NCBI GenBank assembly: GCA_943354655.1
Contig: CALRCT010000006.1
Coordinates: 1-11,992 of the forward strand
From: an uncultured Candidatus Saccharimonas sp.
GTDB lineage: Bacteria > Patescibacteriota > Saccharimonadia > Saccharimonadales > SZUA-47
Length of the DNA stretch: 11,992 bases
Direction of reading: 5' to 3'
Position 1 is the first letter of the stretch. Each line of letters starts with the position of its first letter. Below are positions 1 to 7,123 of the stretch, piece by piece. The notes under the pieces are model-generated. The model did not search any database. It had not been told where the DNA came from and was given only the letters and a program-made list of their open reading frames with translations. Made by a program: the position numbers and the translations under genes.

Positions 1-538
1 CTATGACATCTATGTTAGCTTTTTTACAAGCTACCGTGTCCCTGGTTTCGTCACCGACGTATACGACCCCTCGTTTATCTAGAGCAAATTTTTTAATTAT
101 TCTTTTTAAGGCTTTTTCTTTTCCGAATAAAGTTTTTTCAGAAATAATAAAATCGAACAAAGGATATTGGTGTGTTTCTAAAAATTCACGCACTAAGTGT
201 TCTTGATTACTAGTTAATACCCCTAGTCTATAGCCTTTTGCTTTTAGGTTTTCTAGTGCTTCTATGATTCCGTCATAAGGTTTAACTTCGGACATATGCG
301 AACGCATTTCTTTGCTTATCGTCAAAACCATCGCTGGCAATCTGGACAGCCTGATGTTTTTTAACTTCATAGCTTTGGTGTATCCAAGATCTCTTACAGC
401 TTGGCGAAGGCCTGGTAATTCTGACTCTTCGACTTTATCTGCTCCAAACTGTTCGGCGTATTGATTGTACAATCGCACAGCCAAGCCTATGCTGTCTGCC
501 AGCGTACCATCAAAGTCAAAAATTACGACTTGTTTCAT
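1..538 (-). CDS. HAD-superfamily hydrolase, phosphoglycolate-phosphatase-like (3' end cut by window)
   Basis: Reading the minus strand from the ATG at 538 gives 179 residues that are still open at the window edge, so the C-terminus is missing. The protein starts MKQVVIFDFDGTLADS, the HAD motif I, with nucleophile Asp8 and acid/base Asp10. Motif II is LTSN (about 108-111). Lys140 in LFGK suits motif III, and YVGDETRD (160-167) is motif IV with Asp163 and Asp167 as Mg ligands. A helical cap of about 70 residues after motif I fits a C1-cap HAD-IA enzyme such as Gph or PpaX, which hydrolyse small phosphate esters. The substrate cannot be read from sequence. The start sits about 10 nt after a TATAAT box and has no SD. 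PIG-L lies 55 nt upstream on the same strand but HAD has its own promoter. Confidence 0.88.
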   Translation of the reverse strand, partial: MKQVVIFDFDGTLADSIGLAVRLYNQYAEQFGADKVEESELPGLRQAVRDLGYTKAMKLKNIRLSRLPAMVLTISKEMRSHMSEVKPYDGIIEALENLKAKGYRLGVLTSNQEHLVREFLETHQYPLFDFIISEKTLFGKEKALKRIIKKFALDKRGVVYVGDETRDTVACKKANIDVI

Positions 539-547
539 TTGATATTT

Positions 548-553
548 ATTATA
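548..553 (-). promoter_or_regulatory. -10 box of the HAD gene, leaderless-type
   Basis: The minus strand reads TATAAT, a perfect -10 hexamer, with 9 nt between it and the ATG at 538. A start site 6-7 nt downstream would leave an mRNA leader of only a few nucleotides. No good -35 is seen at 17 nt (GTAAAT). A TTGACC lies further upstream, at about 23 nt, which is too far for a normal spacer. Confidence 0.5.
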
Positions 554-593
554 CAGCAAATTTTTTATACATTTACGGTCAAGTAAGATAAAA

Positions 594-1319
594 CTACTCT
601 GCTTTTTTGAAGGCTTCTGTTCCTGCGGTGATTGGCATAACAAAACTAAACTTTTTTAACATAGTTTCTGTTTGTGAAGGCATTGCTCTAAGTGCATTAA
701 TTTTAATGTCATACAGTTCATCTTTTAAACAAAAACAAATATCGCAATCGGTATCTTTATAAATTTGAGGCTGATCAATGTTAAAAAACACGTTAAGTTC
801 TTTGTCTGCTACTAGCATGCTTTTATACTGTTCTTCTGTTTGGATCGCATGATAAATTGTAGCGCTTTTTAAAGCTCTTTTATTGGCCAATCCAGCCCAT
901 TCAGAGACCGTTTTGTGGTCTAAATGCCCTGTCATTCCGTCGGGCCCAAACGTTAAAATCGTGTCTGGACTATAGTCGTTAATAAGTTTTGTAATCTTAT
1001 CTACTGCACTACTTAAATCTACGTCTACGCAGCACCCATCAGAATAATCAAGCCAATGATGGTTGTCGACGCCTAATATTTTTCTTACTACATTAAGTTC
1101 TTCTTCTCTTATTCCGGCAAGCTTGTCGGCGGGCCATCTGGACTCATCTTGTACGCCAGCTTCGCCTTTTGTGGCGGTTATAAAAACGACTTTTTGGCCA
1201 TTTTGTATCGCCGCAGCCATTATTCCACCAGAAGAATAAGTTTCATCATCTGGGTGAGCCCAAATACCCATAATTGTGCCTAACGTAGCAATATCTTGTA
1301 CTGTAGTTATAGACTTCAT
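594..1319 (-). CDS. PIG-L/LmbE-family Zn-dependent deacetylase
   Basis: The protein has 241 residues, the usual length for the PIG-L (GlcNAc-PI de-N-acetylase / LmbE) family. These enzymes remove N-acetyl groups from GlcNAc-linked substrates; MshB and BshB are relatives in thiol synthesis. The N-terminal strand leads into AHPDDE (21-26), with His22 and Asp25 as expected Zn ligands and Asp24 as the likely base. GHLDH (131-135) gives the third ligand, His135. There is no signal peptide or membrane segment, so it is cytoplasmic. The start at 1319 is chosen because the motif lies about 20 residues in, as in relatives, and a TAAAAT box ends 8 nt upstream. The physiological substrate is unknown, and no mycothiol or bacillithiol genes are nearby. 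Confidence 0.88.
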   Translation of the reverse strand: MKSITTVQDIATLGTIMGIWAHPDDETYSSGGIMAAAIQNGQKVVFITATKGEAGVQDESRWPADKLAGIREEELNVVRKILGVDNHHWLDYSDGCCVDVDLSSAVDKITKLINDYSPDTILTFGPDGMTGHLDHKTVSEWAGLANKRALKSATIYHAIQTEEQYKSMLVADKELNVFFNIDQPQIYKDTDCDICFCLKDELYDIKINALRAMPSQTETMLKKFSFVMPITAGTEAFKKAE

Positions 1320-1327
1320 TAATTAAT

Positions 1328-1355
1328 ATTTTAACCTACTGCACCTAAACATCAA
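1328..1355 (-). promoter_or_regulatory. Promoter of the PIG-L gene, leaderless-type
   Basis: The minus strand has TTGATG (1355-1350), a 16-nt spacer and TAAAAT (1333-1328), with 8 nt left before the ATG at 1319. No SD is present. It lies downstream of the tRNA terminator, so the gene is separately transcribed. Confidence 0.45.
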
Positions 1356-1374
1356 TTACTAATATCTTAAAAAC

Positions 1375-1404
1375 AAAAACACCGGTTTTTATTCCGGTGT
1401 TTTT
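1375..1404 (-). terminator. Rho-independent terminator after tRNA-Ser
   Basis: An 11-bp hairpin pairs AAAAACACCGG (1375-1385) with CCGGTGTTTTT (1394-1404) around an 8-nt loop. On the minus strand the stem is followed by a T-rich tract, four nucleotides after the tRNA 3' end. It could act in both directions, but only the minus strand has a transcript entering it. Confidence 0.85.
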
Positions 1405-1408
1405 ATTT

Positions 1409-1498
1409 TGGCGGAGAGGGAGGGATTTGAACCCTCGATGGAGTTGCCCCCATACCGCCTTTCCAAGGCGGCGCACTAGGCCACTATGCGACCTCTCC
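1409..1498 (-). tRNA. tRNA-Ser(GGA)
   Basis: The gene is 90 nt with an encoded CCA tail (1411-1409 on the minus strand). The acceptor stem GGAGAGG pairs with CCTCTCC, followed by discriminator G. The anticodon stem CCGCC/GGCGG holds the loop TTGGAAA with anticodon GGA (1464-1462). A long variable arm (ATGG...CCAT type) marks it as a class II serine tRNA. The T-arm carries GGTTCAAATCC. It reads serine codons UCC/UCU. A TATTAT sequence lies just upstream on the minus strand and may be its -10. Confidence 0.97.
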
Positions 1499-1575
1499 TT
1501 ACGTGAAAAATAATACCATAGTTACTGTGCGGATGCATTGTGGTGCATTATACATCACATTAATTACCTTAATGC

Positions 1576-1605
1576 TTGCGACCGGTGTTTTTTAACAGGT
1601 ACTAT
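1576..1605 (+). promoter_or_regulatory. Promoter of the ABC transporter operon, leaderless-type
   Basis: TTGCGA (1576-1581), an 18-nt spacer and TACTAT (1600-1605) lie just before the ATG at 1617. An overlapping TATACA (1603-1608) is an alternative -10. Either would put the start site 0-5 nt before the start codon, and there is no SD. Confidence 0.5.
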
Positions 1606-1616
1606 ACATAGTAACT

Positions 1617-2477
1617 ATGTCTGTTATAAAAATTGAAGATGTTTCTAAATTGTTTGGCTTTGGCGACGCCGCTACTGTTGCACTTGATGAAGTTAGCGTA
1701 ACCATAGAAAAAGGTGAGTTTTTAGCAATTATGGGACCAAGTGGCTCTGGCAAAACAACCCTAATGAACATGATTGGGTTATTGGACAGACCAACCTACG
1801 GACAGTTTATGCTAGACGAAAAAGATGTTTCTAAGATGCGAGTAAATAAAAGAGCAAAACTTAGAAGAGACAACATCGGATTTATTTTTCAGTCTTTTCA
1901 TATGTTGCCAAAATTAAGCGTCCTAGAAAACGTGGCACTTCCCCTTGCCTACAAAGGCGTTAGTCAAACAAAACGATTAAAGCGTGCTTCTGCAGTACTA
2001 GAACAAGTTGGTTTGTCGGACAGAGAATATTTTTACCCACATCAATTGTCGGGCGGACAAATGCAACGTGCCGCTATCGCAAGAGCGCTAGTTAATAGCC
2101 CTAGTATAATAATTGCCGACGAGCCCACAGGAAACCTTGATACAGAATCTACAAGAGTAGTAATGGAGCTATTAAGCGAAATTCACAGTATGGGCAACAC
2201 GATTCTAATGGTTACGCATAATCCTATTTTAACTAGGTATGCATCCAGAATCATTTATATGCGCGACGGCAGTATAGTTTATGACGAAGCTAGCGACGTA
2301 GGACAATTACCGGGCAGAGTCGAAAGAGCCCTTCAAGCAGTACGAACAAGTCGCGAAGAAGAACGTATTGCTGGTGTTTCTGATTACTTAAAGGCAATGC
2401 CTCAAAAAAAATCTCCTAAGCGTACGACTACAAAAAACAAAAAAAGGCACAGCGCTAAACGAAGGACAAAATCATGA
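1617..2477 (+). CDS. ABC transporter ATP-binding protein, MacB/LolD type
   Basis: The protein has 286 residues and contains every motif of an ABC ATPase: Walker A GPSGSGKTT (40-48), Q-loop Gln92 in FQSF, signature LSGGQ (144-148), Walker B IIIADEP with Glu169, and switch His201. The sequence around MNMIGLLDRPTYG matches the MacB/LolD/FtsE-like branch, whose ATPases power mechanotransmission by FtsX-fold permeases rather than classic import. The next gene is exactly such a permease and overlaps by 4 nt (ATGA), so the two form one operon and one complex. Relatives normally end near residue 225-235. This one has about 50 extra residues, ending in a strongly basic Lys/Arg/Ser/Thr tail (264-286). 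The cargo is unknown: it could be a peptide, an antimicrobial or a lipid-linked substrate. Confidence 0.93.
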   Translation: MSVIKIEDVSKLFGFGDAATVALDEVSVTIEKGEFLAIMGPSGSGKTTLMNMIGLLDRPTYGQFMLDEKDVSKMRVNKRAKLRRDNIGFIFQSFHMLPKLSVLENVALPLAYKGVSQTKRLKRASAVLEQVGLSDREYFYPHQLSGGQMQRAAIARALVNSPSIIIADEPTGNLDTESTRVVMELLSEIHSMGNTILMVTHNPILTRYASRIIYMRDGSIVYDEASDVGQLPGRVERALQAVRTSREEERIAGVSDYLKAMPQKKSPKRTTTKNKKRHSAKRRTKS

Positions 2478-3697
2478 CTAAAGAACACATGAATATGGCC
2501 CTAAGCTCTATAAATACATCAAGAACTAGAAGTTTTATGACTATGTTTGGGGTAATTATTAGCGTTTCATCGGTAATAACTATTGTTGGTCTTGGGCACG
2601 GCTTAAGAAACCAGGTAAGCAAACAAATTACAAAACTCGGAAGCAATTTAATAATTGTTCAACCCGGAAAGCCCAACAGCAGTAGTGCCGTAAGTTTGCA
2701 TTCATTACAAAGCGTAGCAAGTAGTCCTGACGGCATAATAACCGAGCAAGATCTTTCGGCAGTAGCAAAAACAGCCGACATAAACTTATTAAGCCCCATC
2801 GCCACAATTACAGGTCTACCAAGTTTTGAAGAAAAAACTATGACAAATACGGTTATTGTAGGCGCAAGCGAATCATTGCCAGAAATAGTCGATAAAAAAG
2901 TTAAATACGGTAGTTTTTTCTCTAAAGAAGATTCAACTAAATACTACGCCGTTATTGGTAGAGGCGTAGCCGAAGAATTGTTTAACGAAAACATCCCAAT
3001 CGGAAAGTCATTCAAAATCAGAAACGTAGAATTTATAGTACAAGGAGTTTTTGAAGAAACCCCGGTTACTCCATTATCTCCATCTGTAAACTTTAATAAT
3101 TCTATTGTTATACCTTATACAAAAGCCAAAGAAATTAGTGCTGGCAGCATGCAAATAAGCCAAATACTAGTTACTACTAAAAGTGCAGACGTAACAGAAA
3201 AAGTGTCTAAAACCATACAGTCAACGCTACTAAAAAACCATGGCGGACAAGAAGACTTTAGCGTACTTAGACAAGAAGAAACCTTGGCAATTAGTGACGG
3301 AGTTTTTAGCCAATTAACTATTTTTATCGGTGGCGCTGCTTTTATTTCACTAATTGTTGGCGGTATTGGAATAATGAACATTATGTTTGCAACAGTTAGT
3401 GAACGTACGCGTGAAATTGGAATCAGAAAAGCAATTGGCGCAACAAATAAACAAATCATTGATCAATTTATAATAGAGGCCGTAACGCTGTCTGCCACAG
3501 GTGGAATGGTCGGTATAATACTGTCGCTCATGATTATTATTGCAATCAGATCTACTACAAGCCTAGAACCAGCAATAGTATTGCCTGTAATTGGCGGATC
3601 TTTTTTGGTAAGCGTTGGAGTAGGAATAATATCTGGAATATTACCGGCAATTAAAGCAGCCGGAAAAGACCCTATTGATTCGCTACGCGGACTTTAA
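2474..3697 (+). CDS. ABC transporter permease, MacB/FtsX family
   Basis: The protein has 407 residues. It has the MacB layout: one N-terminal membrane helix (about 21-42, after NTSRTRSFMTMFG), a large extracytoplasmic domain (about 45-275, MacB_PCD type), then three membrane helices (about 281-305, 337-359 and 368-393). The conserved cytoplasmic link SERTREIGIRKAIGAT sits after the second helix and contacts the ATPase. The ATG lies in the ATGA overlap with the ATPase stop and is preceded by AAGGA 7 nt upstream, so translation is coupled but has its own SD. The stop is only 2 nt from that of the convergent isomerase. It probably works with the ATPase as a dimer; the substrate cannot be inferred. 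Confidence 0.92.
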   Translation: MTKEHMNMALSSINTSRTRSFMTMFGVIISVSSVITIVGLGHGLRNQVSKQITKLGSNLIIVQPGKPNSSSAVSLHSLQSVASSPDGIITEQDLSAVAKTADINLLSPIATITGLPSFEEKTMTNTVIVGASESLPEIVDKKVKYGSFFSKEDSTKYYAVIGRGVAEELFNENIPIGKSFKIRNVEFIVQGVFEETPVTPLSPSVNFNNSIVIPYTKAKEISAGSMQISQILVTTKSADVTEKVSKTIQSTLLKNHGGQEDFSVLRQEETLAISDGVFSQLTIFIGGAAFISLIVGGIGIMNIMFATVSERTREIGIRKAIGATNKQIIDQFIIEAVTLSATGGMVGIILSLMIIIAIRSTTSLEPAIVLPVIGGSFLVSVGVGIISGILPAIKAAGKDPIDSLRGL

Positions 3698-3699
3698 GC

Positions 3700-4734
3700 C
3701 TACTTTACTAGTTCGGCTTTTAGTTTTTCTACTAAGTCCACGGGTGTAGGATCTATGCCGTTTAATATACCTACATACAAACTAACAAAGTCACCAAATA
3801 CTACCGTCCAAACAAGCTGTTCAAACAAGGTGTCCCCTTTTGCATTAACTACATGTGCTGCTGGGCGTTTACCCGACAATAATTTGTCTACAATTTCAAA
3901 GCGCTTAGTTACGCGGTCATTGTCAAAACTGCTGCGCAAATCAATAATGCTGTATGGCTTTTCGACAGGATGGCTTGCCCAACCTATAAATTCGTTATGG
4001 CAAAATTCTGGGTAACTGTTACACCATGCAACATTTTTGGCATTTTCGTTAAAGCTAATCTTCCACTTATAAGCTGCTGGCCACAATGTTGAACCAGCAT
4101 AAATTACAGGCGATGTACCGGCTAGCTCTAGCGCAAGCTGTTTTGCAGGGTTCTTTGATGTTGGAACATCTACAAGCCAGTTCTTAACTGCTTCCTCTAG
4201 GTGATCTGCGGCTTTTTCTAGTTCGGCCTCAATCTGTTTAGCGTCAACCAGTCCAGCACAGGCTAAAATATTAATTAGGGCCTTAAAACAATACAGTACT
4301 GCAAATCTTGGTTGTGCAGCTTTAGGTAAAATTATTATAGGTACATTATTTTGATTTGCTAGCTCTAGTAATTTGCCTCCGCCAGCAATAACTACTAGCA
4401 CCGCATTTTTGGTGATTGCTTCGTTAAAGGCATTTATAGTTTCTTCTGTGTTACCCGAATAGCTCGCTGCTATAACTAAGGTTTTAGTGCCCACATAAGC
4501 TGGTAAATTATAATCTGTAACTATCTCAAAAGGAACACTATATTTAGGCCAAGAAGTAGACATTCGTGCAGCTAATGCCGAACCGCCCATAGCCGCATAG
4601 ACAATATTTTGTATATCATTACTTAAAATTATTTTTTCGAACTGTTTTCGTAACTGTTCTGCAGCGTGTGACGCAATCTGTAGCGCGCCGCTACTATCTA
4701 TTTGGTTAATATATTTTAAATCATCAAGCAACAT
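3700..4734 (-). CDS. Bifunctional phosphoglucose/phosphomannose isomerase-type SIS protein
   Basis: The protein has 344 residues with two SIS domains, the size of the archaeal/CPR PGI-PMI family that interconverts glucose-6-P or mannose-6-P with fructose-6-P. Landmarks are GGSALAA (50-56), the phosphate-binding SYSGNTEET (91-99), PRFA (142-145) and PEFCHNEFIGW (242-252), where Glu248 is the likely catalytic Glu. The C-terminal IDPTPVDLVEKLK (327-339) carries a Lys expected in the active site. The ATG at 4734 follows AAGGGG by 5 nt; an ATG 4 nt upstream is in another frame. It is cytoplasmic. In a reduced genome this is plausibly the only isomerase for the glycolysis entry. The family assignment is firm; dual activity is known for the family and not shown here. 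Confidence 0.88.
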   Translation of the reverse strand: MLLDDLKYINQIDSSGALQIASHAAEQLRKQFEKIILSNDIQNIVYAAMGGSALAARMSTSWPKYSVPFEIVTDYNLPAYVGTKTLVIAASYSGNTEETINAFNEAITKNAVLVVIAGGGKLLELANQNNVPIIILPKAAQPRFAVLYCFKALINILACAGLVDAKQIEAELEKAADHLEEAVKNWLVDVPTSKNPAKQLALELAGTSPVIYAGSTLWPAAYKWKISFNENAKNVAWCNSYPEFCHNEFIGWASHPVEKPYSIIDLRSSFDNDRVTKRFEIVDKLLSGKRPAAHVVNAKGDTLFEQLVWTVVFGDFVSLYVGILNGIDPTPVDLVEKLKAELVK

Positions 4735-4757
4735 ACATTCCCCTTGTGCTTTTTTTG

Positions 4758-4785
4758 TTGTATACTACTCACTATAAACTATAAT
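4758..4785 (+). promoter_or_regulatory. Promoter of the Pro-rich protein gene
   Basis: A perfect TATAAT (4780-4785) follows TTGTAT (4758-4763) with a 16-nt spacer. The predicted start near 4792 gives a leader of about 20 nt that contains the G-rich SD-like stretch 4804-4812. The box lies inside the direct repeat 4772-4796. Confidence 0.55.
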
Positions 4786-4796
4786 CTATAAACTAT
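4772..4796 (+). repeat. Two tandem 11-bp direct repeats in a divergent promoter region
   Basis: CTATAAACTAT occurs at 4772-4782 and 4786-4796 with the spacer AAT, a 14-bp period. The first copy overlaps the -10 box of the plus-strand promoter. It may be an operator or simply AT-rich promoter sequence. Confidence 0.5.
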
Positions 4797-4813
4797 CGAT
4801 ATTGGGGGTGGGA

Positions 4814-5296
4814 ATGTTCGGACAAAGAGACACAAGCAGTACAGACGATGCGAATCAACAAAGTAGCACTCCAGTTTTGCCAATGCCTGACTATAATTCT
4901 CAGATGCCGGCGAGCCTGCCCGTAACTACCGCTCCGTCAGTTCCAAATTTTGACATACCAGCACCAGAACAATTAAGCGCACCTGTTACTAACAGTCCGC
5001 AACCACCTGTTCAAACAAGCCCAGAAGTCACATCAGATATTTCACCTGAAGATCTAGTAAGTATGAAGCAAGAGGCCTTGCAACACCTTCAGCCACTAGT
5101 AGACACCCTAGAACAATCACCAGAAGAAGAATTTAGAACAATAATGATGATGATTCAGGCAACTGACGATAAAAAAATGTTAAAAAAAGCACTTGAATCA
5201 GCTAAAAAAATTAAAGACGATAAAATTCGTGCACAAGCAATGCTAGATGTAATTAACGAGATTAATTACTTTACTCAAACTTCTCAGGCAGAATAA
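4814..5296 (+). CDS. Hypothetical protein, disordered Pro-rich N-terminus and helical C-terminus
   Basis: No known family is recognised. The ATG at 4814 gives 160 residues. A TTG at 4802 is in frame but would use the G-rich SD (4804-4812) as coding sequence, so ATG is preferred. Residues 1-70 are rich in Pro, Ser, Thr, Gln and Asn and look disordered. About 76-155 is charged and predicted helical, with MKQEALQHLQPLVDTLEQ, a Met-rich RTIMMMIQ and Lys-rich KKALESAKKIKDDKIR. There is no signal peptide or membrane span, so it is probably cytoplasmic, perhaps an adaptor with a small helical bundle. It is divergent from the isomerase and convergent with the sorting-signal protein, with 5 nt between stops. 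It resembles lineage-restricted CPR proteins; the function is unknown. Confidence 0.75.
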   Translation: MFGQRDTSSTDDANQQSSTPVLPMPDYNSQMPASLPVTTAPSVPNFDIPAPEQLSAPVTNSPQPPVQTSPEVTSDISPEDLVSMKQEALQHLQPLVDTLEQSPEEEFRTIMMMIQATDDKKMLKKALESAKKIKDDKIRAQAMLDVINEINYFTQTSQAE

Positions 5297-5301
5297 ATTT
5301 A

Positions 5302-5799
5302 TTAGTTTTTACTAATTAGAATTTTTCGGTAAGAACAAAAACCAATGATAGTGACTAGGGCAAACAGCCCTGCCGACAAGCCAGGGCCAGTATTTGGCAC
5401 ATTTGTAGTTGCCGACACAGCCTTTTTATTAATAGCGTCTGTCTGACTTGGCGAAACACCTTGAGCCGGAGTTATATAACCGCTAATACTAGTTTCTACT
5501 ACTGGTACAGAAACTTTTGCTGTAGGTTGTTCTACTTTTATGACATTACCGTCGTTATTAGTTGCGTTATCGGAGCCTGCAACTTGTACGGTTGCTACTG
5601 AATTTGAATTTTTGTTGTTTAGTTTTCTGTAGACCCATCTACCCCCAGAAAAAAGTCCAACAAATACTGCAGCAGTAATAAATAAACTAGTAAAGGCCAG
5701 TAGCCAGGCTACGCTGGTACTTTGCTTATTTTGTGTAGAATAAAATTCCTGAAGTTCAGGAATTTGAGTTGTGGTATTTTTTTTACTAAATATCGACAT
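5302..5799 (-). CDS. Membrane protein with C-terminal VPNTGPG sorting-type signal
   Basis: The protein has 165 residues. The cytoplasmic-looking N-terminus (1-28) is followed by a membrane helix (about 29-51) and the basic patch RWVYRKL. A low-complexity Asn/Ser/Thr/Val linker (61-133), likely outside the cell, leads to VPNTGPG (134-140). Then come a second hydrophobic segment (141-157) and a basic tail (SYRK...K). The motif, hydrophobic stretch and basic end form the three-part layout of a sortase signal, close to LPxTG. An SD-like GGAG lies 11 nt before the ATG, and a promoter is visible upstream. No sortase gene is in the window. No enzymatic domain is seen; a surface stalk or anchor is the best guess. 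It could also be a simple two-helix membrane protein. Confidence 0.75.
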   Translation of the reverse strand: MSIFSKKNTTTQIPELQEFYSTQNKQSTSVAWLLAFTSLFITAAVFVGLFSGGRWVYRKLNNKNSNSVATVQVAGSDNATNNDGNVIKVEQPTAKVSVPVVETSISGYITPAQGVSPSQTDAINKKAVSATTNVPNTGPGLSAGLFALVTIIGFCSYRKILISKN

Positions 5800-5838
5800 G
5801 ACTTTAATATCTCCAATTAATGCCCATCATTTAAATAT

Positions 5839-5867
5839 ACAATACTACATTGATACCATTTTTGCAA
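5839..5867 (-). promoter_or_regulatory. Promoter of the sorting-signal membrane protein
   Basis: On the minus strand TTGCAA (5867-5862) is separated by 17 nt from TATTGT (5844-5839). The start site would be near 5832, leaving a leader of about 30 nt with a GGAG ribosome site. It sits in the gap after the upstream 283-residue gene, so the two minus-strand genes need not be one operon. Confidence 0.45.
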
Positions 5868-5881
5868 ATAACAACACCCTG

Positions 5882-6733
5882 TTATTCAGTTATTTTTGTA
5901 GGTCTATCGACTATGCCTTTTAGTTCAAACAAAAGCAATCTAACAGATCTGGCCGTAACGTGCTTTTCGGCTGTTTCTATTGTAGGAAACTTCTTGTCTC
6001 TCATTTTAATAACTAGGTTTCGACATTTTTCTAAATCCCAGCCATCAAGCATAAGAAAGTTTTTTATTGCCATCGACAAATTATTGTGGGCATGTGTGCG
6101 AATAACATCTAATTGAGTAATAAAAATTGGATCCTTAGAACCAGCGCCGCCCTGTGAACGCTCCAATATAGCAGATACGTGACGAGCGACTATATCTGTA
6201 TAATGATCCCATTTATCTTGTACGTGTGGAGGAAAAACTTTTTCAGGAAAAGTAAATCTAAGACCACCTGTTTTGGGGTCTTGTTCTAGCATACCCATTT
6301 TTGTAAGTAGTTCGTCTGACGAGTCATTAACCAAACTTGAATCATCAAATAATTCACCTAATTTAGTTCTGTATTCTGTGTTTTCTCGCTCTACTCTACC
6401 TTCGTCTGTTTCTATTCCAGCTATAAGCGCAAGTTCTTCGACTACGTTAGAATATATACCCTTTTGCGCCTGTACTAGTTCTTTTTCTTTTTTAGAATTT
6501 CTGTCTTTTCTTGCCTGTTGTAGAGCGGCCGATATTTCTTGTGAGTCTGGTAGCCCATCCATTATCCCAAATGCCGTCTCTTGTACTGCTTCTAGTGAAT
6601 CAAGCTGTGCTATTCCGTTATTAACATCACTTAATGCCATATTGATTCGTTCTTTAAGAGTCGGTTCGGCAGGAGCAGTTGTTTCTGTATTACTGATTGG
6701 AGTTGGTGATAATGTTGGTTCGTGTTCGTTCAT
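5882..6733 (-). CDS. Hypothetical cytoplasmic protein, mostly helical
   Basis: No family is recognised in this 283-residue protein. Residues 1-25 are Pro/Thr/Glu-rich and likely disordered. About 26-125 is acidic and helical, with a charged stretch near 70-95 (QQARKDRNSKKEKELVQAQ) that could form a coiled coil. The C-terminal half (about 145-283) looks globular, with KVFPPHVQDKWDHYTDIV, HAHNNLSMAIKNFLMLDGWD and a basic segment near the end. There is no signal peptide or transmembrane helix. The ATG at 6733 follows a run of eight A and no SD. Its promoter region is shared with the divergent 94-residue gene, so co-regulation is possible. The function is unknown. Confidence 0.72.
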   Translation of the reverse strand: MNEHEPTLSPTPISNTETTAPAEPTLKERINMALSDVNNGIAQLDSLEAVQETAFGIMDGLPDSQEISAALQQARKDRNSKKEKELVQAQKGIYSNVVEELALIAGIETDEGRVERENTEYRTKLGELFDDSSLVNDSSDELLTKMGMLEQDPKTGGLRFTFPEKVFPPHVQDKWDHYTDIVARHVSAILERSQGGAGSKDPIFITQLDVIRTHAHNNLSMAIKNFLMLDGWDLEKCRNLVIKMRDKKFPTIETAEKHVTARSVRLLLFELKGIVDRPTKITE

Positions 6734-6757
6734 TTTTTTTGTTTTAATTTATTACTA

Positions 6758-6786
6758 TTTACATTTAAGCATAAATACGTTAAAAT
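6758..6786 (+). promoter_or_regulatory. Promoter of the 94-residue gene, leaderless-type
   Basis: TTTACA (6758-6763), a 17-nt spacer and TAAAAT (6781-6786) form a near-consensus promoter. The start site expected at about 6793 is 3 nt before the ATG at 6796, and no SD is present. Confidence 0.6.
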
Positions 6787-6795
6787 GTCAATAAT

Positions 6796-7080
6796 ATGGT
6801 ACACAACGAATTACCTAACCCATCAGTCGATTTATTAAAATACGACGGTGTAGACGCAACCAGGCTTATTGCTGACAGCTTAGAATTTACTAATATTACT
6901 CTTACGATTGGTGAATTAGTACTAGGTAAAATTAGCTCTGTTAGACCCGGACCAGAAGATAGAACAATTATGGTGATCGGAAGTTTATCTAACTTTCAGC
7001 CAATAAAATTTAAGTATAGCGTCGACGACATGCCGACCATATTCCCTTTAATCGAAGTTAGTGAAATTATAAAAAATTAA
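6796..7080 (+). CDS. Small hypothetical protein, 94 residues
   Basis: No family is recognised. The protein is acidic to neutral, with an N-terminal helix (about 8-30, VDLLKYDGVDATRLIADSLE) and then probable beta strands (ITLTIGELVLGKISSV, RTIMVIGSL, FQPIKFKYS), suggesting a small alpha/beta or barrel fold. There is no signal peptide or membrane span. It has its own promoter with a nearly absent leader and its own terminator, so it is a monocistronic unit. Both support a real gene, although no homologue can be named. It is divergent from the 283-residue unknown with a 62-nt gap between starts, which hints at a shared regulatory region. Confidence 0.72.
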   Translation: MVHNELPNPSVDLLKYDGVDATRLIADSLEFTNITLTIGELVLGKISSVRPGPEDRTIMVIGSLSNFQPIKFKYSVDDMPTIFPLIEVSEIIKN

Positions 7081-7108
7081 AAAAGCTACCAAAATTGGTA
7101 GCTTTTTT
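7081..7108. terminator. Bidirectional rho-independent terminator between the 94-aa gene and groEL
   Basis: A 12-bp stem pairs AAAAGCTACCAA (7081-7092) with TTGGTAGCTTTT (7095-7106), with a T tract on both strands. It starts directly after the stop at 7080 and lies 16 nt from the groEL stop, so it can end both convergent units. Confidence 0.92.
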
Positions 7109-7123
7109 AATTAATAAACAGCT

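Noticed and set aside
3-206. Plus-strand frame at the left edge
   Set aside because: It lies antisense to the HAD gene, whose motifs are complete on the minus strand.
4802-4813. TTG start at 4802 for the Pro-rich protein
   Set aside because: It would turn the G-rich ribosome site into codons; ATG at 4814 is better placed.
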